A DNA stretch of 62,273 nt, taken from NCBI GenBank assembly GCA_001574975.1, contig KQ965800.1, forward strand, positions 199,078-261,350. Direction: 5' to 3'. This stretch comes from Gonapodya prolifera JEL478. Lineage: Eukaryota > Monoblepharomycota > Monoblepharidomycetes > Monoblepharidales > Gonapodyaceae. A model generated the notes under the pieces. It was not told the DNA's origin. It saw nothing but the letters and a program-made list of their open reading frames with translations, and made no database searches. The position numbers and the translations under genes were made by a program. This document shows positions 32,253-43,933 of the stretch, piece after piece. How positions within the stretch are numbered: the first letter of the stretch is position 1; each line of letters opens with the position of its first letter.

Positions 32253-35134
32253 CTACCCACCTCCAACCGCCAAAACAACACCCCCCACAACTGCCCCACC
32301 CATGCCCACCGAACACACCGCCACAACGACCCTACTCACCGCTCTCCACACTTCCCCCGCGCCCGCTCCTGTTGAGACACCGGGCGGGTAGAAGTGCTCG
32401 ACGAGCGTTGACAGGCAGTGCGAGCCATCGAGGAAGGCCGCGGGGGTCATGTTGAAGAGGGAGAGGGCGAGGGAGAGGGAGGAGAGGGACCTTTCGGGTG
32501 GTTTGGTGGAGAGTGGGGGTACGATCGACGATTGGTGAACGATCAGACGGGCAACCAGGAAGGAAGGAGACACAAACGCACCGCAACGTATCACCCACAA
32601 CCCCAACCACCCACCCCACCCACCCCGTCGGGGTCGCCACCGTGACGCTCTCCCACGCTTCCCTTGGGTCACCAAGGATTGCTACTTCTCTCAATCCCAC
32701 CCCTCCAGCGCCCACTCCACCACCAGCACCAGCACCCCGTGCGTCCGAGATCCCGAGCCGCAAGAGACGCACGTGTGGGTGTGGGATGTAGGGTGTGAGG
32801 CAGGCGCGGGGTGTGGGTGGTGGGGAAGCCGGTTGGGCAGATGGCGAAAGAGGGGTGGGAGGGGAGGCGAGGAGGGAGAGGTAGTCGGCTGGGGGGTCTT
32901 GCAGAGTTGTGGAGGCGTTCGCGGCCCCATCCACCACCGCACGCTTCACCACTGCTCCTTCACCTCCACTCTTCCCAGTCCCACACTCCCACCCCTCCCG
33001 ACACTCCACACCCCCTACCACAGCACCCCACTCCAAACACACGCCCAGCCTCCCCACATCCGCCTTCCTTGCCGCCTCGTCAAGCACGCGCGCGCGGTCG
33101 TCCGGGGAGAGAGATGGGTTGGATGCAAGGGTAGATAGGGTGCGCATGAGGGAAGTGACGGGGGCAGCGGGGGCGAAGCACTGGAGGGGGGTGGGTGAGA
33201 GGGGGTGTAGGGGTGTGACGGAGCAGCAGGATGTGTCTGGTGGGGGTGTGGGGGTGTGGGAGGAATGTGGTTTTGGTGAGTGGCGTCACAGGAACAGGAG
33301 GAGGTCCGTGGGAAGACGTACCTGTACTGAACCCAGCGAGCGCTCTATCCGCGCACCACGCCTTGCCCAAGTACCCCCTATCAGGTGCGTTCAAGCTCGC
33401 CCTGACCGCGTCCTCCCACGACTTAACCCCGCCTACGAGCGTCACCCCGTCCACGGAGGAAATGATATCTCCGGGGAGGACGTACCCGTCGAGGACGGAT
33501 CCGGGTGTGATGGATGTTACGCGGAGTCCTACCGCCTCAGCATCTGCACCCGCGGCATCACCACCGGCGAGACCAAGTGTGGCAGAAAGACCAGCGACGC
33601 AACCGGCAAGGACCCACGCAACAAGGGCCAGGATTGCGTTCGCCCAGCTCCCCGCAGCAAGGACGCGGAGACGCCGGAGAGGTGGGAGGAGGGAGAGGGA
33701 TGGTGCGTCGAGGTGGATTGCGGCGGCGGGGTAGATGAGGTACAGGTGCAGGGAGAGTGTGAGGGGGGGGATGGATTCGCTGTGTGTGGTTTGGGTTCAG
33801 ACGAGGGGGGTTGGATGTCAGGTTTGGGAAGGGACGTGGGAAAAAGCTGCATGAGGAACCTTCGGCTTCGCGCAGGTCATTCGCCTCCGGCGGACTCCTC
33901 GGTCAGGCACTTGCCTCCGGCAAACAGCCTTGGTACTCGCCCCGCGATGAGTGAATTCCGCTTCGCGCTGTGTCATTCGCGCTTCGTGGATCACTCGCTT
34001 CCGGCAGACTCCTCGGTCGAGCATACGCTCCGCGTGTGTCATTCGCGGTTCGCGCAGATTACTCGCCTCCGGCGGACGCCTCGGTCAGCACTTCGTGCTT
34101 AGGCCTCGGGTTCGCTCCGCGAGGAACATTCCGCTTCGCCGATCACTCGCCTCCGGCGGACTCGTTGGCTAGCGCTGCGCTTTTAGGCCTCGGGGTCCTC
34201 CCTCCGCTCGCACTGCTCGCTTCGGTCGGACCGTCTCGCANNNNNNNNNNNNNNNNNNNNNNNNNNNNNNNNNNNNNNNNNNNNNNNNNNNNCCCCCCCC
34301 CCCCCCCCAGACGTACCATGCGGCAGCAATAGCATGTCCCGCCTCGTGCCACACACTGACCACGAGGACGAGAAGCAAGTACAGGGCAGTGTCGCGCCAG
34401 GCAATGTTGACCCCCGGAAGTACAGCAACGACGAATTCGCCCGATTGGCCTGCCCATTCTGCAAAGGATGCGTTGTAGTCGGATGTGTGGATGGCGTGGG
34501 TTGGGTGCGGGTCGTGGGGGGGGGATGTGGTGGGAGAAGATGGGGAGGAAGAGGAAGAAGAGGAAGGGGAGGAGGAGGAGGCGGCGGAGGGGAGAAGAGA
34601 GAGAAGGGAGATTTGGCGAAATATGTGGATGAGGCCGAATGAGACGAGGATGGGAGAGATGAGGAGGAAGATGGGGGAGAGGAGCGCGCCGAGGGAGAAG
34701 CAGCGCTGTTGGCTCGGACGTTGGTAAGCAAGGTGCTCTTTTGGGATGGGTCCAGTCAACCCACCTGCCACAGACTCTTCCACCGCGTGGCCACAGAAAT
34801 AAACCACGGGTTAAGCATTTCCGTCTCCAACGTGGCGTGGCCAAATCCGACGTGCGTGCGGAACTGAGTCGAGGTGCCCAGTTTGTGCGGTGAATTGGGC
34901 GCGAATGTGGAGCGGGATGACGATGATTGGTGGGGTGGTGGTGGGGATGTTCTCTGTAGTGAGGGGAGGAGTAGGGAATCCAAAATAAAGAAAAGATGTG
35001 AAGCCGGTTGTAGACAGACCACAAGGCAACCAACGCACCGCCCACGCTCTGAGAATCCGCGCGAGTCCCCACGCGAGCGTCCAGAACACACACAGTAACG
35101 CGATGGCCCGCGTAAGGGCGGCGACTCCCCCCAT
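32253..35134 (-). CDS. Site-2 protease (M50 family, MBTPS2-like); intron contains the assembly gap
   Basis: The first exon starts at 35134 (MGGVAALTRAIALLCVF). A GTGCGT intron leads to LGTSTQFRTHVGFGHATL with LNPWFISVATRWKSLWQ, and a third exon to multi-span sequence RCFSLGALLSPIFLLISPIL. The zinc site HEAGH is in VLVVSVWHEAGHAIAAAW (about 34350). The next exon (33772 downwards) has LHLYLIYPAAIHLDAPSLSL, LAAGSWANAILALVAW and a PDZ-like VTSITPGSVLDGYVLPGDII. The second active-site motif is in LFNMTPAAFLDGSHCLSTL (LDG, about 32430). Stop at 32253. Such proteases cut transmembrane precursors (SREBP-type) at the Golgi/ER for sterol or hypoxia responses. HExxH and LDG are both present, so it is likely active. 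The N gap and a C16 run fall in the intron after HAIAAAW. Confidence 0.87.
33886..34232 (-). repeat. GC-rich intron repeat, tandem units, in the site-2 protease intron
   Basis: On the transcribed strand several units read CCGAGGCCTAA, CTGACCGAGG and GTCCGCCGGAGGCGA. They fill the intron between the HEAGH exon and the IYPAAIHLD exon. Related units occur at 39286-39356, 46722-46862 and 53887-54010, all in the sense direction of the host gene. Confidence 0.8.
34241..34308. other. Assembly gap (52 N) followed by a run of 16 C
   Basis: 34241-34292 are N and 34293-34308 are all C. The true length of this intron segment is unknown. Confidence 0.98.
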
Positions 35135-35239
35135 GCGACGCTGTAAGGGTGGATTCGGGTGAAATACGTGAAGTTGAGCCGGAGAGCAGTGACCGCAGCA
35201 GTCCCCATCACCGTCCCATACGCTATGAATAAGATGAAC

Positions 35240-37680
35240 TTTTACGCGTCGTTAAATGACAATTTTTGTTTGGGGGGGTGGGGGGGTGTTGATCAGGCTC
35301 CATGTGTCTGAGTTACTGCTTGAAACCACAACCCACTCTCAGAATATAACGGTTCATGGAGTACCTGCAATTTTTCAAAGCCTGAGGTTCAGCTGTGCTT
35401 TTGAGGTGATTTCCTTTTCAAGTTCTGGAAAAAAAAAAAATCACTTCAGATCTGCATGTCTGATCAGCTGTGTCAGAAACACATGTCATCACCCTAGTTG
35501 ATAAGCTGATTGACTTACTTTCAACCATTGTGGTGAAGTCAAAGCATGTGATCTTGATCACTCTGAAATCTGTAGCTGTTAACTTGGAAGCAAGTTCATC
35601 CAGCTCAAATACACAACCTGTTTCATGGCAATTGGCAGTCAGCACCCCTGTGACAGATTGCAGATCACAATGTATCAAGTTTGTAACCTTGTACATCCCA
35701 ACAATTTGGAAAATGCTCAGACAGACTTTGGGTGATGGTCACCTTTTGTTTGAATCACTGCTACCTGGGTGAATTACTACCTGGTGTCAGATATTACCAT
35801 TGGCACTTCCATCAGGTGCCCATTTAAAGGCTTTAGTACATTTTTACCTGCAGAGCTATGGAAACTGTATTTTGCTATTGTCTTGTCTTTGTATTTTGCA
35901 ATTGCAGTGTTGCAACACATAACATACTTAGTTATGAAGAAGGTTGAAAAAGTGCTTCACACAAGGTAAAACATAGCTTTTTCAATATGGATCACTGCAA
36001 TGAATAACATAGCATCAGTCTTTGAAATCATTAAAGCAGCACTATATAGACAACAAAGTTTTGGATTTCTGTACCTGCGGTATACTTGTTGAACAAGTCT
36101 TCCCCAAACATACATACGCAAAGAATAAATAAGCATTGGCACTTTTGTGGAATTCCAATGATCATTGATATAAAAAACAATTTCCAAGGTGTTTCAGAAG
36201 TTATATCTAGACATTATCTTACTCTGCTGATAATGCAGCAGGCCAGAGAATGGAAGGAAAATGTCACACTGACATCCACTAACGTGGAGTATATAGTGTA
36301 GTATGAGTGTGGGGTATTAGCTGCTGTGCCACTACTGTGGCCGTGGGTGTGCACACCTGCAGGACATGCCCTAAGTTTGGCATCACGTTCCTGCAGGTGA
36401 GTTCTATGCACATTACGTCTTGCTATGTACATCTGATCATATATACACGTTCCTGCAGTTTACAGGCTCATGCAGCTCACCTAGGTTGTGTAGCATAACA
36501 CTCACAAAGGCATGGCAGCAGTACTTTTCAGTAAGTTTGACATGCAAACCTCTGGCATATGTACATTTATCTGATGTTTCATCCAAGCAACTCTCCTCAA
36601 ATTGTTGATTTTGTTGGATGCCTGAACATTGTTGAATGGGTTACCATTCCTAGGGATTGTTATCAAATGAAATGGTCCCAATTGGAAGATTTGGATGCTC
36701 ACAATTGGATTTGAACAGCTGATTGGGGAGCACACTGGCAATAATTTGATGGTGGCCCTTGTGAAAGTCCTACAGGAGTATCATGTCCTGGATAAGGTGA
36801 GTTGTAATGTATTGACATTGTAGCTTTGACTTTGAATTGCATTCTCACAGATGCTTGTGCTTGTCTCAGACAGTTCTAGTAACAACAAGACCATGCTCTG
36901 CGCACTTGTGGCCCTTTACAAGGACAAGCTTGTGCCCCACTTCCACCCCTCAACGTTGTGGGTTCACTGCTTTGCCCATGTTGCAAACCTTGGAGCACAG
37001 TCAGCTGTCAATGTATTGAAGAAGGCGACTTGGTCTGGTGGCCTGATTGATGGAGACGCACTGGATGGATGGGATATTGGAGTGGAAGGTGAGTTGAGTG
37101 CAATTGGCTTCCCAAACTGCATTATGAGTTTATCCGTGATTATTGCAGTTGGATGGCGCTTGACAGAACATTGTCACAGATGGTGCAGGTCTATTTGGGG
37201 CTTGCGGCAACGGGTGTGGATTGTGAGCACTGTGAGCACCTGTTCTCTGAGGCTGGGGATGTTGTGACGGACAAGAGAAACCGCCTTAGTTCAGATATGA
37301 TTTCGTTGACACTATTGCTCTCGTCTATGCTTTCCACTTCCAAGGTTTAGTGTTGTCAGCAACATGTAGATTGTGGAGGAACCTTTGTCAATGTTCAGAG
37401 GGGGCTGGTGGTGGGCCTTCCACTTTTATAGAATGTACATCTTTTGTTGTAGTACTATATAAGCGATTCGCTGTGAAAAATAAATACGTTTTGCAAGCAA
37501 ACAAAACTTAGAACTTGTTGGGTTCAAACCCCCACTGGAAAGTCGGGTCGGGCCAGAGCCTGAACTGACCTGAGTGCTGCCCGAGTGGTCGCTGACCCGA
37601 GACGGTTGACCCGAAAGGGGTGAAACCCGACCCGACCTGACCAGGTTGCAACTAGTTAGTTGCAACCCTATTGTGAGGTA
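35240..37680 (+). mobile_element. Decayed hAT-family DNA transposon island
   Basis: AT-richer, CpG-poor sequence with fragments of a hAT transposase. At 36850-37090 the frame reads VLVSDSSSNNKTMLCALVAL then HPSTLWVHCFAHVANLGAQS, matching the catalytic-core 'CfaHvlNL' region. At 37180-37350 YLGLAATGVDCEHCEHLFSE then AGDVVTDKRNRLSSDMISL is the C-terminal hAT dimerisation domain. The N-terminal zinc-finger (BED) part is not recognisable and the frame is interrupted, so it is inactive. A block of CCCGACCC/GGGTCGGG-type repeats (37505-37660), ending GTTGCAACCCTA, resembles a hAT subterminal end. A matching left end was not found. Confidence 0.65.
36262..36495. repeat. Dispersed 235-240 bp repeat, copy 1
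   Basis: Roughly 90% identical by eye to 48945-49184, in the same orientation. Shared blocks include TGTCACACTGACATCCACTA at the left and CACCTAGGTTGTGTAGCA at the right. Both copies lie in CpG-poor transposon islands. Confidence 0.85.
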
Positions 37681-38482
37681 TTTCAAAATTCATACCATGT
37701 GTGTTCTCGCTCAGAACACTGTGGACACTGCAGCAGGCCAAGAGAATGGAAGGCAGAATTCTGTGTGCGCGAAAACTCAGGGATGACAAAGTTTGGAACT
37801 GTACAATCGGACATTTGAGAACAATACTTTGCCAAAAACACACGCTTAACCGTCATACCATTTCATCTAAGAGTACGAACAAAGCAACACTACAGGAAAC
37901 GCTGCCATAGTGGCGGAGTTTCAACGGTGAGCGTGACCGAAGTCACTCTGCAATCAACAAACAGAAAAAGTGGAAAAGGCAAGTCCACTTTCTGCTTCGT
38001 TTCACGACCCGCGGATACCTTCGCCAGAGCCTCTCGTGTGAGGAACAGGTTGAGCCGCCGATTCAAATTCGAGGGGGGGGTTCCGACCAAGAGAACAGAA
38101 AAAATACAGACCTAATTCCGTATATTGTCGGAGATCACACGTACGACCTTGGGATGTAGCATTCATGCTTGATTTTCCACTCGACGGACTGTAATCAAAT
38201 AGACGACAGTCGGAGGGAGACATCCGAACAAGGGAGACAACGCGACCTTTTCCTGGCATTCCATCGCGTAGAGTCCACATTTGATCGGAGCAAAACGGCG
38301 TGGGTGACAGTTTTTCAGGCGCCACCGGAGTGGGTCCTTTTGCGGATAAAGCAGTTCATGCGTGTTGTTGGGTGCGCCAACAGTAGCCGCGCAAACCGTT
38401 CGGGCGAGAAGTGAGGAGATGGGGCCGCATATCAAGGCGAATTGTGCAGGAGCCGACTCACCCGGTGACTCCACACTCTACG

Positions 38483-41400
38483 ATGGCGTCGCGACCCGAA
38501 ATGAGCGGGCCCACATACATTCTGCCAGACCCATCGCGCGCGCTGGCGGGCATTGTGGGCGTGGACACGATTCGCACGGACGAGGACGGCAGAGGAGACG
38601 ACGACGGGGACTCGATCGACGCGCTGGGCGGGGGTGGGGGTGCGCGGCATGCAACGGGCGGGAGCGGCTCTGTCCGGCCGAGAGCGGCGTCAATGTCCAG
38701 CTCGCATGACTCTATCAACGCGCTCGATTCGAGAAAGTTTGACGACAAGGACGACGACTTCTGGGAGCCAGAGATGCCGTGGGGGTTCCAGTGGCTGTTC
38801 AAGTCAAGTTTCATGAAGTTTATGCTCTGTTGTGGAGCGTGTGGAGTTATTTTTGCGGCTATTGCTATCCCGTTGGCCATCTTTGTGATCGGTGAGTGGC
38901 CTCGCCCTCGATTCTAATACCTTTTTATGCATTCTCATGCATTGCCAATGCATTCGTATTGCGTCCCAACCATCACCACGTCATCTACCCCACCCAGCCC
39001 CCCGCATCGCCGGCAACATCCTCAACGGCGCCACATTCGAATTCATCTCCGCCGACATCCTCGAGCCCACCGAGACCGGCTTTTCCTTCCGCGCCGTCGC
39101 CAAGATCACAAACACGGGGCCGATAGCGGCAAGAGTCGAGTTCAACGGACCAGCCACGATCTCGTATGGGGACGCCAACATTATGAGTGTGGCATTGCCG
39201 GCGTTGGATGCTGTGCCGGGGGTGGGGTGAGTCTCACAAGCGATAGAGGCTGGTGAGCGAAGCAAGCAGGCAGGAGTTGCGAGACGTCCGAGCGGAGCGA
39301 GGACACCGAGGCCTAAGTGCAGCAAGGCGCTGACCGAGGCTGTCCGCCGGAGGCGAATATCCCGCGGATCAGCAGTATGCACATCGCGAAGCGAGTACTA
39401 AATGCGACGCACTGACTCACTTCCCCATCCCGACCAGCGCATCCATCAACACGACAGCTGCCGCCACGATTCTCGACGCGACCGCATTCGCAGGGTTCGC
39501 GAAGACTGCAATTTTCGCCAAGACGTTCGACTGGCGATTGTCGGGGTCAGCGACGGGACGTGTGATTGGGATCCCGATCCAAGTGTCGATTGATAAGACG
39601 TTGACGTTGACTGGTGGGTCGTCACTTTCGCCTCTCCATTGTTATGGTTGCTTGCTCAACACACACGTGGATCGCTCTCAATGTAAACACACCACTGACG
39701 ATGACGTGGATCTCTGCCAGGTCTCGACGGCCTCAAGAACGTGTCCATCCTCGCACTCGACTTCCCGCCCTCGAAACCGGGCGAAGGTATCAAGATCGCC
39801 GTTACAGCAAACATGTTCAACCCGAGTCCGGTCGGGATGCAGTTGGGGAACATCGGGGTGTGTATTGTATTCTCTCCTCCTTTCCTGTAGCTCACTAACA
39901 CCCCCTCTCCCCCCCTCCCCCCTAACCAGTTCAACGTCGAAGTCAACTCCACGCGCGTCGGCGTGGCCACCGCCAACAACGTGACCGTCAAGGCTGGCGA
40001 CAACGTGATCCAGATGAACGCCGTCATCACGACCGTCAACAACACGAGGCAGGAGAATGTGATTTCGGATTTGTTGGGAGCGTTTTTGAATGGGCGAGGT
40101 GCGTGCAGTGTTTTCGCACGTCCCAGATTGGGCCGTTCCTCACCCGCTCAAAATATTTACGTACAATGCTGGTCTCCGACACCAGCGGCCAACTTTGACG
40201 TCATTGGATCCTCGGTTACACCCGTGGACCCAACCAAGCCGCCCATCTCGTGGCTCCAAAAGGTACGTTCCCGCTTCCCCACTATCCTCACACCCTCCAC
40301 TCACCCCTTTCCCCCCTCCCTCCTTCCCACCCACAACTGCACCACCAGGCCTTCGTCGGCCTTTCGGTCCCCTTCGGCCTCCCGCTGACCATCGACAGCA
40401 ACCTGATCCGTGGCGTCGAAGCCACGTCCTTTAACCTCGTGTTCGACCCCAAGGAACCGTGGAAGCCCAAGATGAGCGCCGCGGGCGTCGTGGCGAGGTT
40501 GCAGGTGTGTTTCCAGCATCCGTACCAGCCTCTCCAACCACGTCTTCTTCCTCTTCCCCTCACACGCCCCCTCCTCCCCACCACCACCGCACCAGCTCCC
40601 CTTCGTGATCTCCATCGCCGTCAACAGCGGCATCCTCAACCTCAAGATGCTGAGCGACAACGGTGTCGACACGATCGCCACGCTGGACTCGGGGTGGATC
40701 CCCGTGCAGTCAAACTTCTCGGGCGTGCAGGGGACGCTCAAAGCCGAGTTGGCGGGGAAGACACTCGTGATTGCGGATGTGAGTGGTGTGACAGAACGGT
40801 GCAAAGTGGATCGCAGATAACGCGTCTTCCAACTCTGCACATTTGATCGCCGTGTGATCTGCGGACGCAATGATGGCAGAACCAACGCCAAGCATTCCAA
40901 AATCTCCTCAAGACCGTCGTCTTTGCCAACGGAAACGTATCCATTCCTCTTCTCGTCACCGCGTCGGCCAACGCTACCACGGCCGCCGGTACGTTTCGTC
41001 GCTCTAACAATACCTGTACAGCATCTCAATACCACTGTTACCTTCCTCAGGAAACATCTCCATCGCGGGCATCACCGTACGCCAGACACTGCCCTTCGCC
41101 GGCGTCAACGGACTCGCAGGTACACCGGTCGACATCAAATCCGTGGACATCGTGGCGTCCCAGCCGACATATATCGACTTGAGGATCCGAGCGGCGATCG
41201 TCAACCCGTCCAACGTCCAGTTCGCGCTCAACTCAGACATCAACTTCGACCTCGTTGCGAGTGGGCAAATTGTCGCGAACGTGCTCTTCCCGAACATGTC
41301 GCTCGGGTTGGGGTCGAATGAGGTCACTGCTATTGCGTGAGTGTCGTCCCATTATACCCGGGAAGCAATTTGTTCAATAAACTATGAACTGACGCGACAA

Positions 41401-43356
41401 TGATATTGCAGCCGTTACCAGCCAACCACCCCCGCAGCAAAGGATGCAGGGTCGAAGCTCATCGCGGCCTTCATCAACGGGGATCCTGCCACCGTGACGA
41501 TCCAGGGTAACCCAAATTCAACCCAACTCGGACCGCTTGGACCGGCCTTTTCGGCCATCAAATTGTCGTCGGCTCTCCCGGCGTTCACCTTCAAGGACTC
41601 CCTCGTCACTGGGTTTTCCTTCCCTCAGGTCGCGATCGAGTTCGACCCGGCGAATCCTTGGTCGCCCAAGATGTCTGCACCAGCTATTGTAGCCAACGTG
41701 AAGGTAGGTAACGCGGTGCTGTTCCGAGTTTCACTGTTCTCAAAACCTGACCTGCCTTCATGTTACGTGTAACAGCTCCCGTGGAGTCTTGATCTGGCCG
41801 CAAAGCAAGTGGATATGACCATCAGCATGCTCGACGGCGTGGGAAGCTCGACCCCTATTGCTGTTCTGAAAACTGGCCCCATTCCGTGCACATCGCAATT
41901 TGTTGCATCACTCGGAACCTTGGGCATCGACATCGTGTCAAAAACACTAGACGTCATACCGGTAAGCTCTGGGAGTAAAATCCCCTCCGCAACTTGAAGT
42001 ATCTTACAAACTCTGTCCGTCAGGAACAACAAGGCGCGTTCATCAACTTGTTCAAGACCATTCTCTTCGGGAGCGGTCAAGTGCCCATCCCGCTCCTTGC
42101 CGTGGCCGACGCTGTCGGTAATGTTCCCGCTGGTAAGAATGGGGTTGCGATTAGCATCGTAAAATATCTTCTGATAATTTCTGTGGTACAGTCGGCGATG
42201 TGACGATTTCGGGCTTCAAATACTCCTCGAGCATTCAAGTCAACGGTTTGCAGGGTCTGGCTGGAACTCCAATCTCTTTGCAATCGTTTGATATTGCTGG
42301 AGGTTCACCTGAGGGCATTAAACTTCAGTTTACCGCATCGGTGAGTTTTCCGATCTTTCAATCACCAGGGTACGTTTCCTTTCAAGCTCACCACTTCCGC
42401 CGTGTACTGGTAGATTGCGAACCCAAGTACCGTTACTCTGAAGCTCAATTCCGACGTTACCCTCCAACTGATGTACCAAGGGCACGTACTTGGATTCACA
42501 ACGTTGCCCAACCTTAACCTCGTCCTTGGTACAAACACTGTAACGGCTACAGCGTAAGTTTCAAATAATTCCAGTGTTTCAGCTTTTAAGAAAGCTAATT
42601 ACGTGCTGGTCGCACATACAGATTATTTGCACCTACAGACGACGCAGCAAAAGCAGCGGGCACGGCGCTCCTGAACGACTACATCAAGGGCAAGGATGTT
42701 ACTGTTCTGATCTCCGGTAGCCCAACGTCCAGCCCTCTGCCCCCGATCGCGCCCGTCCTCGCGGGAGTATCTCTTTCAGGAACACTGCCCGGCCTCACGA
42801 CCAAACTGCTGAAAAGCTCCCGCCTTGCAATTGATCTCACTCGCATTCTTCTTTTCCAAGTCCCTGGTTGTGAGTGTTGATCGGTTAATTTGGTTTTGTG
42901 GTGGACCAATATCCGCCTGCTCTTTAGCTTTCGAAGCAACGAATCCAACCTCCGGCGAGTTCACGATCACGTACATGAAAGCGAACATATACTACAAGGA
43001 TCAAGTTCTTGGAAAGGTGGATGCTCAAACGAGCATTGTGATCCCACCTCGCGCCACCGTACAATCGCCGGCAATTTACGTCAGCATGTGAGTTGTAGTA
43101 AACAAATATCGTGTCGCATTTACGTATTCCAGGACTATTTCTCACTGAGTGACGTATTTATCTTTTGCATTTTTTTACACGCACCTTCAGTGTGCTTTCG
43201 TTGGAAATCATCGAAGCCATCTTCAAACTTTTGGGAGGACAATTCGTGGGCAAGGTTGTCACTGACCGGATCGAGGCCAACTTGGGTGGCTACCCGCTCA
43301 CCGTGTCCGGCTACGAACAAGAAAATATTCCAGTCGCCTTCGTTCCATTCCTCTAA
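38483..43356 (+). CDS. Large DUF3712 (Tag1-like) single-pass membrane protein
   Basis: The first exon (ATG 38483) encodes an acidic, Gly/Ser-rich cytosolic tail, then EPEMPWGFQWLFKSSF and one span CGACGVIFAAIAIPLAIFVI. About 15 short introns follow. The lumenal or outer part is built of repeated LEA/DUF3712-type beta units, for example GATFEFISADILEPTETGFS, ITGNTGP-like NTGPIAARVEFNGPATISYG, GLSVPFGLPLTIDSNL, NLVFDPKEPWKPKMSA, EFDPANPWSPKMSAPAIVAN, and FEATNPTSGEFTITYMKANI near the end. The FDP..PW.PKMSA block occurs at least twice, showing internal duplication. Stop at 43356. DUF3712 proteins occur across fungi; yeast Tag1 (vacuole, autophagy termination) is a possible relative. Vacuolar location is inference. 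Intron 3 (39231-39436) carries the GC-rich intron repeat. Confidence 0.82.
39286..39356 (+). repeat. GC-rich intron repeat unit in the DUF3712 gene
   Basis: Reads GTCCGAGCGGAGCGAGGAC, CCGAGGCCTAAG, then GCTGACCGAGGCTGTCCGCC and GGAGGCGAA. It lies between donor GTGAGTCTCA (39229) and acceptor CGACCAG (39437). Same sense as the units in the introns of the site-2 protease, PB1-like and SLC49-like genes. Confidence 0.85.
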
Positions 43357-43933
43357 CGAGTGACCTCATGGGGTGCGGGACATCTGTTGATCGCCAAGAT
43401 GTTGAGACTGGGACTTTGTTATGTAATCTGAGAGCGAAGTGTAGAAGTGCTTCTTGTAATATATATATGCAGTGGGTCTCGATTTTTGTCTTATCCTTTT
43501 GTAGACAATGTCAAAGACAATATGTTTTCAAACGTGAGGGGTTGCTCGAACAAAACGTTCCACATTGGATTTCGCCGAGTATACTGCATCCGAAATAAGT
43601 GGTCACTTGGATATTCGGACGAAATTATATCTTTCACCATCATTATTACAAAACTAAATCATTCCTCGACCGAAATCGAGCGAATAAGGCACAAGATCTG
43701 ACCAACGTCAAGGGTCCGTCCAAAGTGCATCTGTCGAAACAGCTTTCCTGTGTGCCAAGAGTGAAATTGGAGTATCCGTTCCGTCAAAACTAGTCAAAGA
43801 TGTTTTGCCGTCCACAATTTTCCATGATCCAAGAACCGTGCTAAAGGGATTGCCCATTCTTTTGTGATAATTCCACGATGTCTGAATCATCCGTCACACT
43901 AGACCATTCATCACTTCCATGTTCCATCACCGA
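43357..43933. other. Intergenic stretch, nothing recognised
   Basis: AT-richer spacer between the convergent DUF3712 and low-complexity membrane protein genes. Short ORFs only. Confidence 0.5.

Noticed and set aside
32909-34102. Plus-strand ORF of 397 codons opposite the site-2 protease
   Set aside because: It is antisense to clearly conserved site-2 protease exons and contains the GC-rich repeat; composition is low-complexity.
37505-37540. GGGTTCAAACCCCC resembling a tRNA B-box
   Set aside because: No A-box or cloverleaf could be found around it; it lies in hAT-type subterminal repeats.
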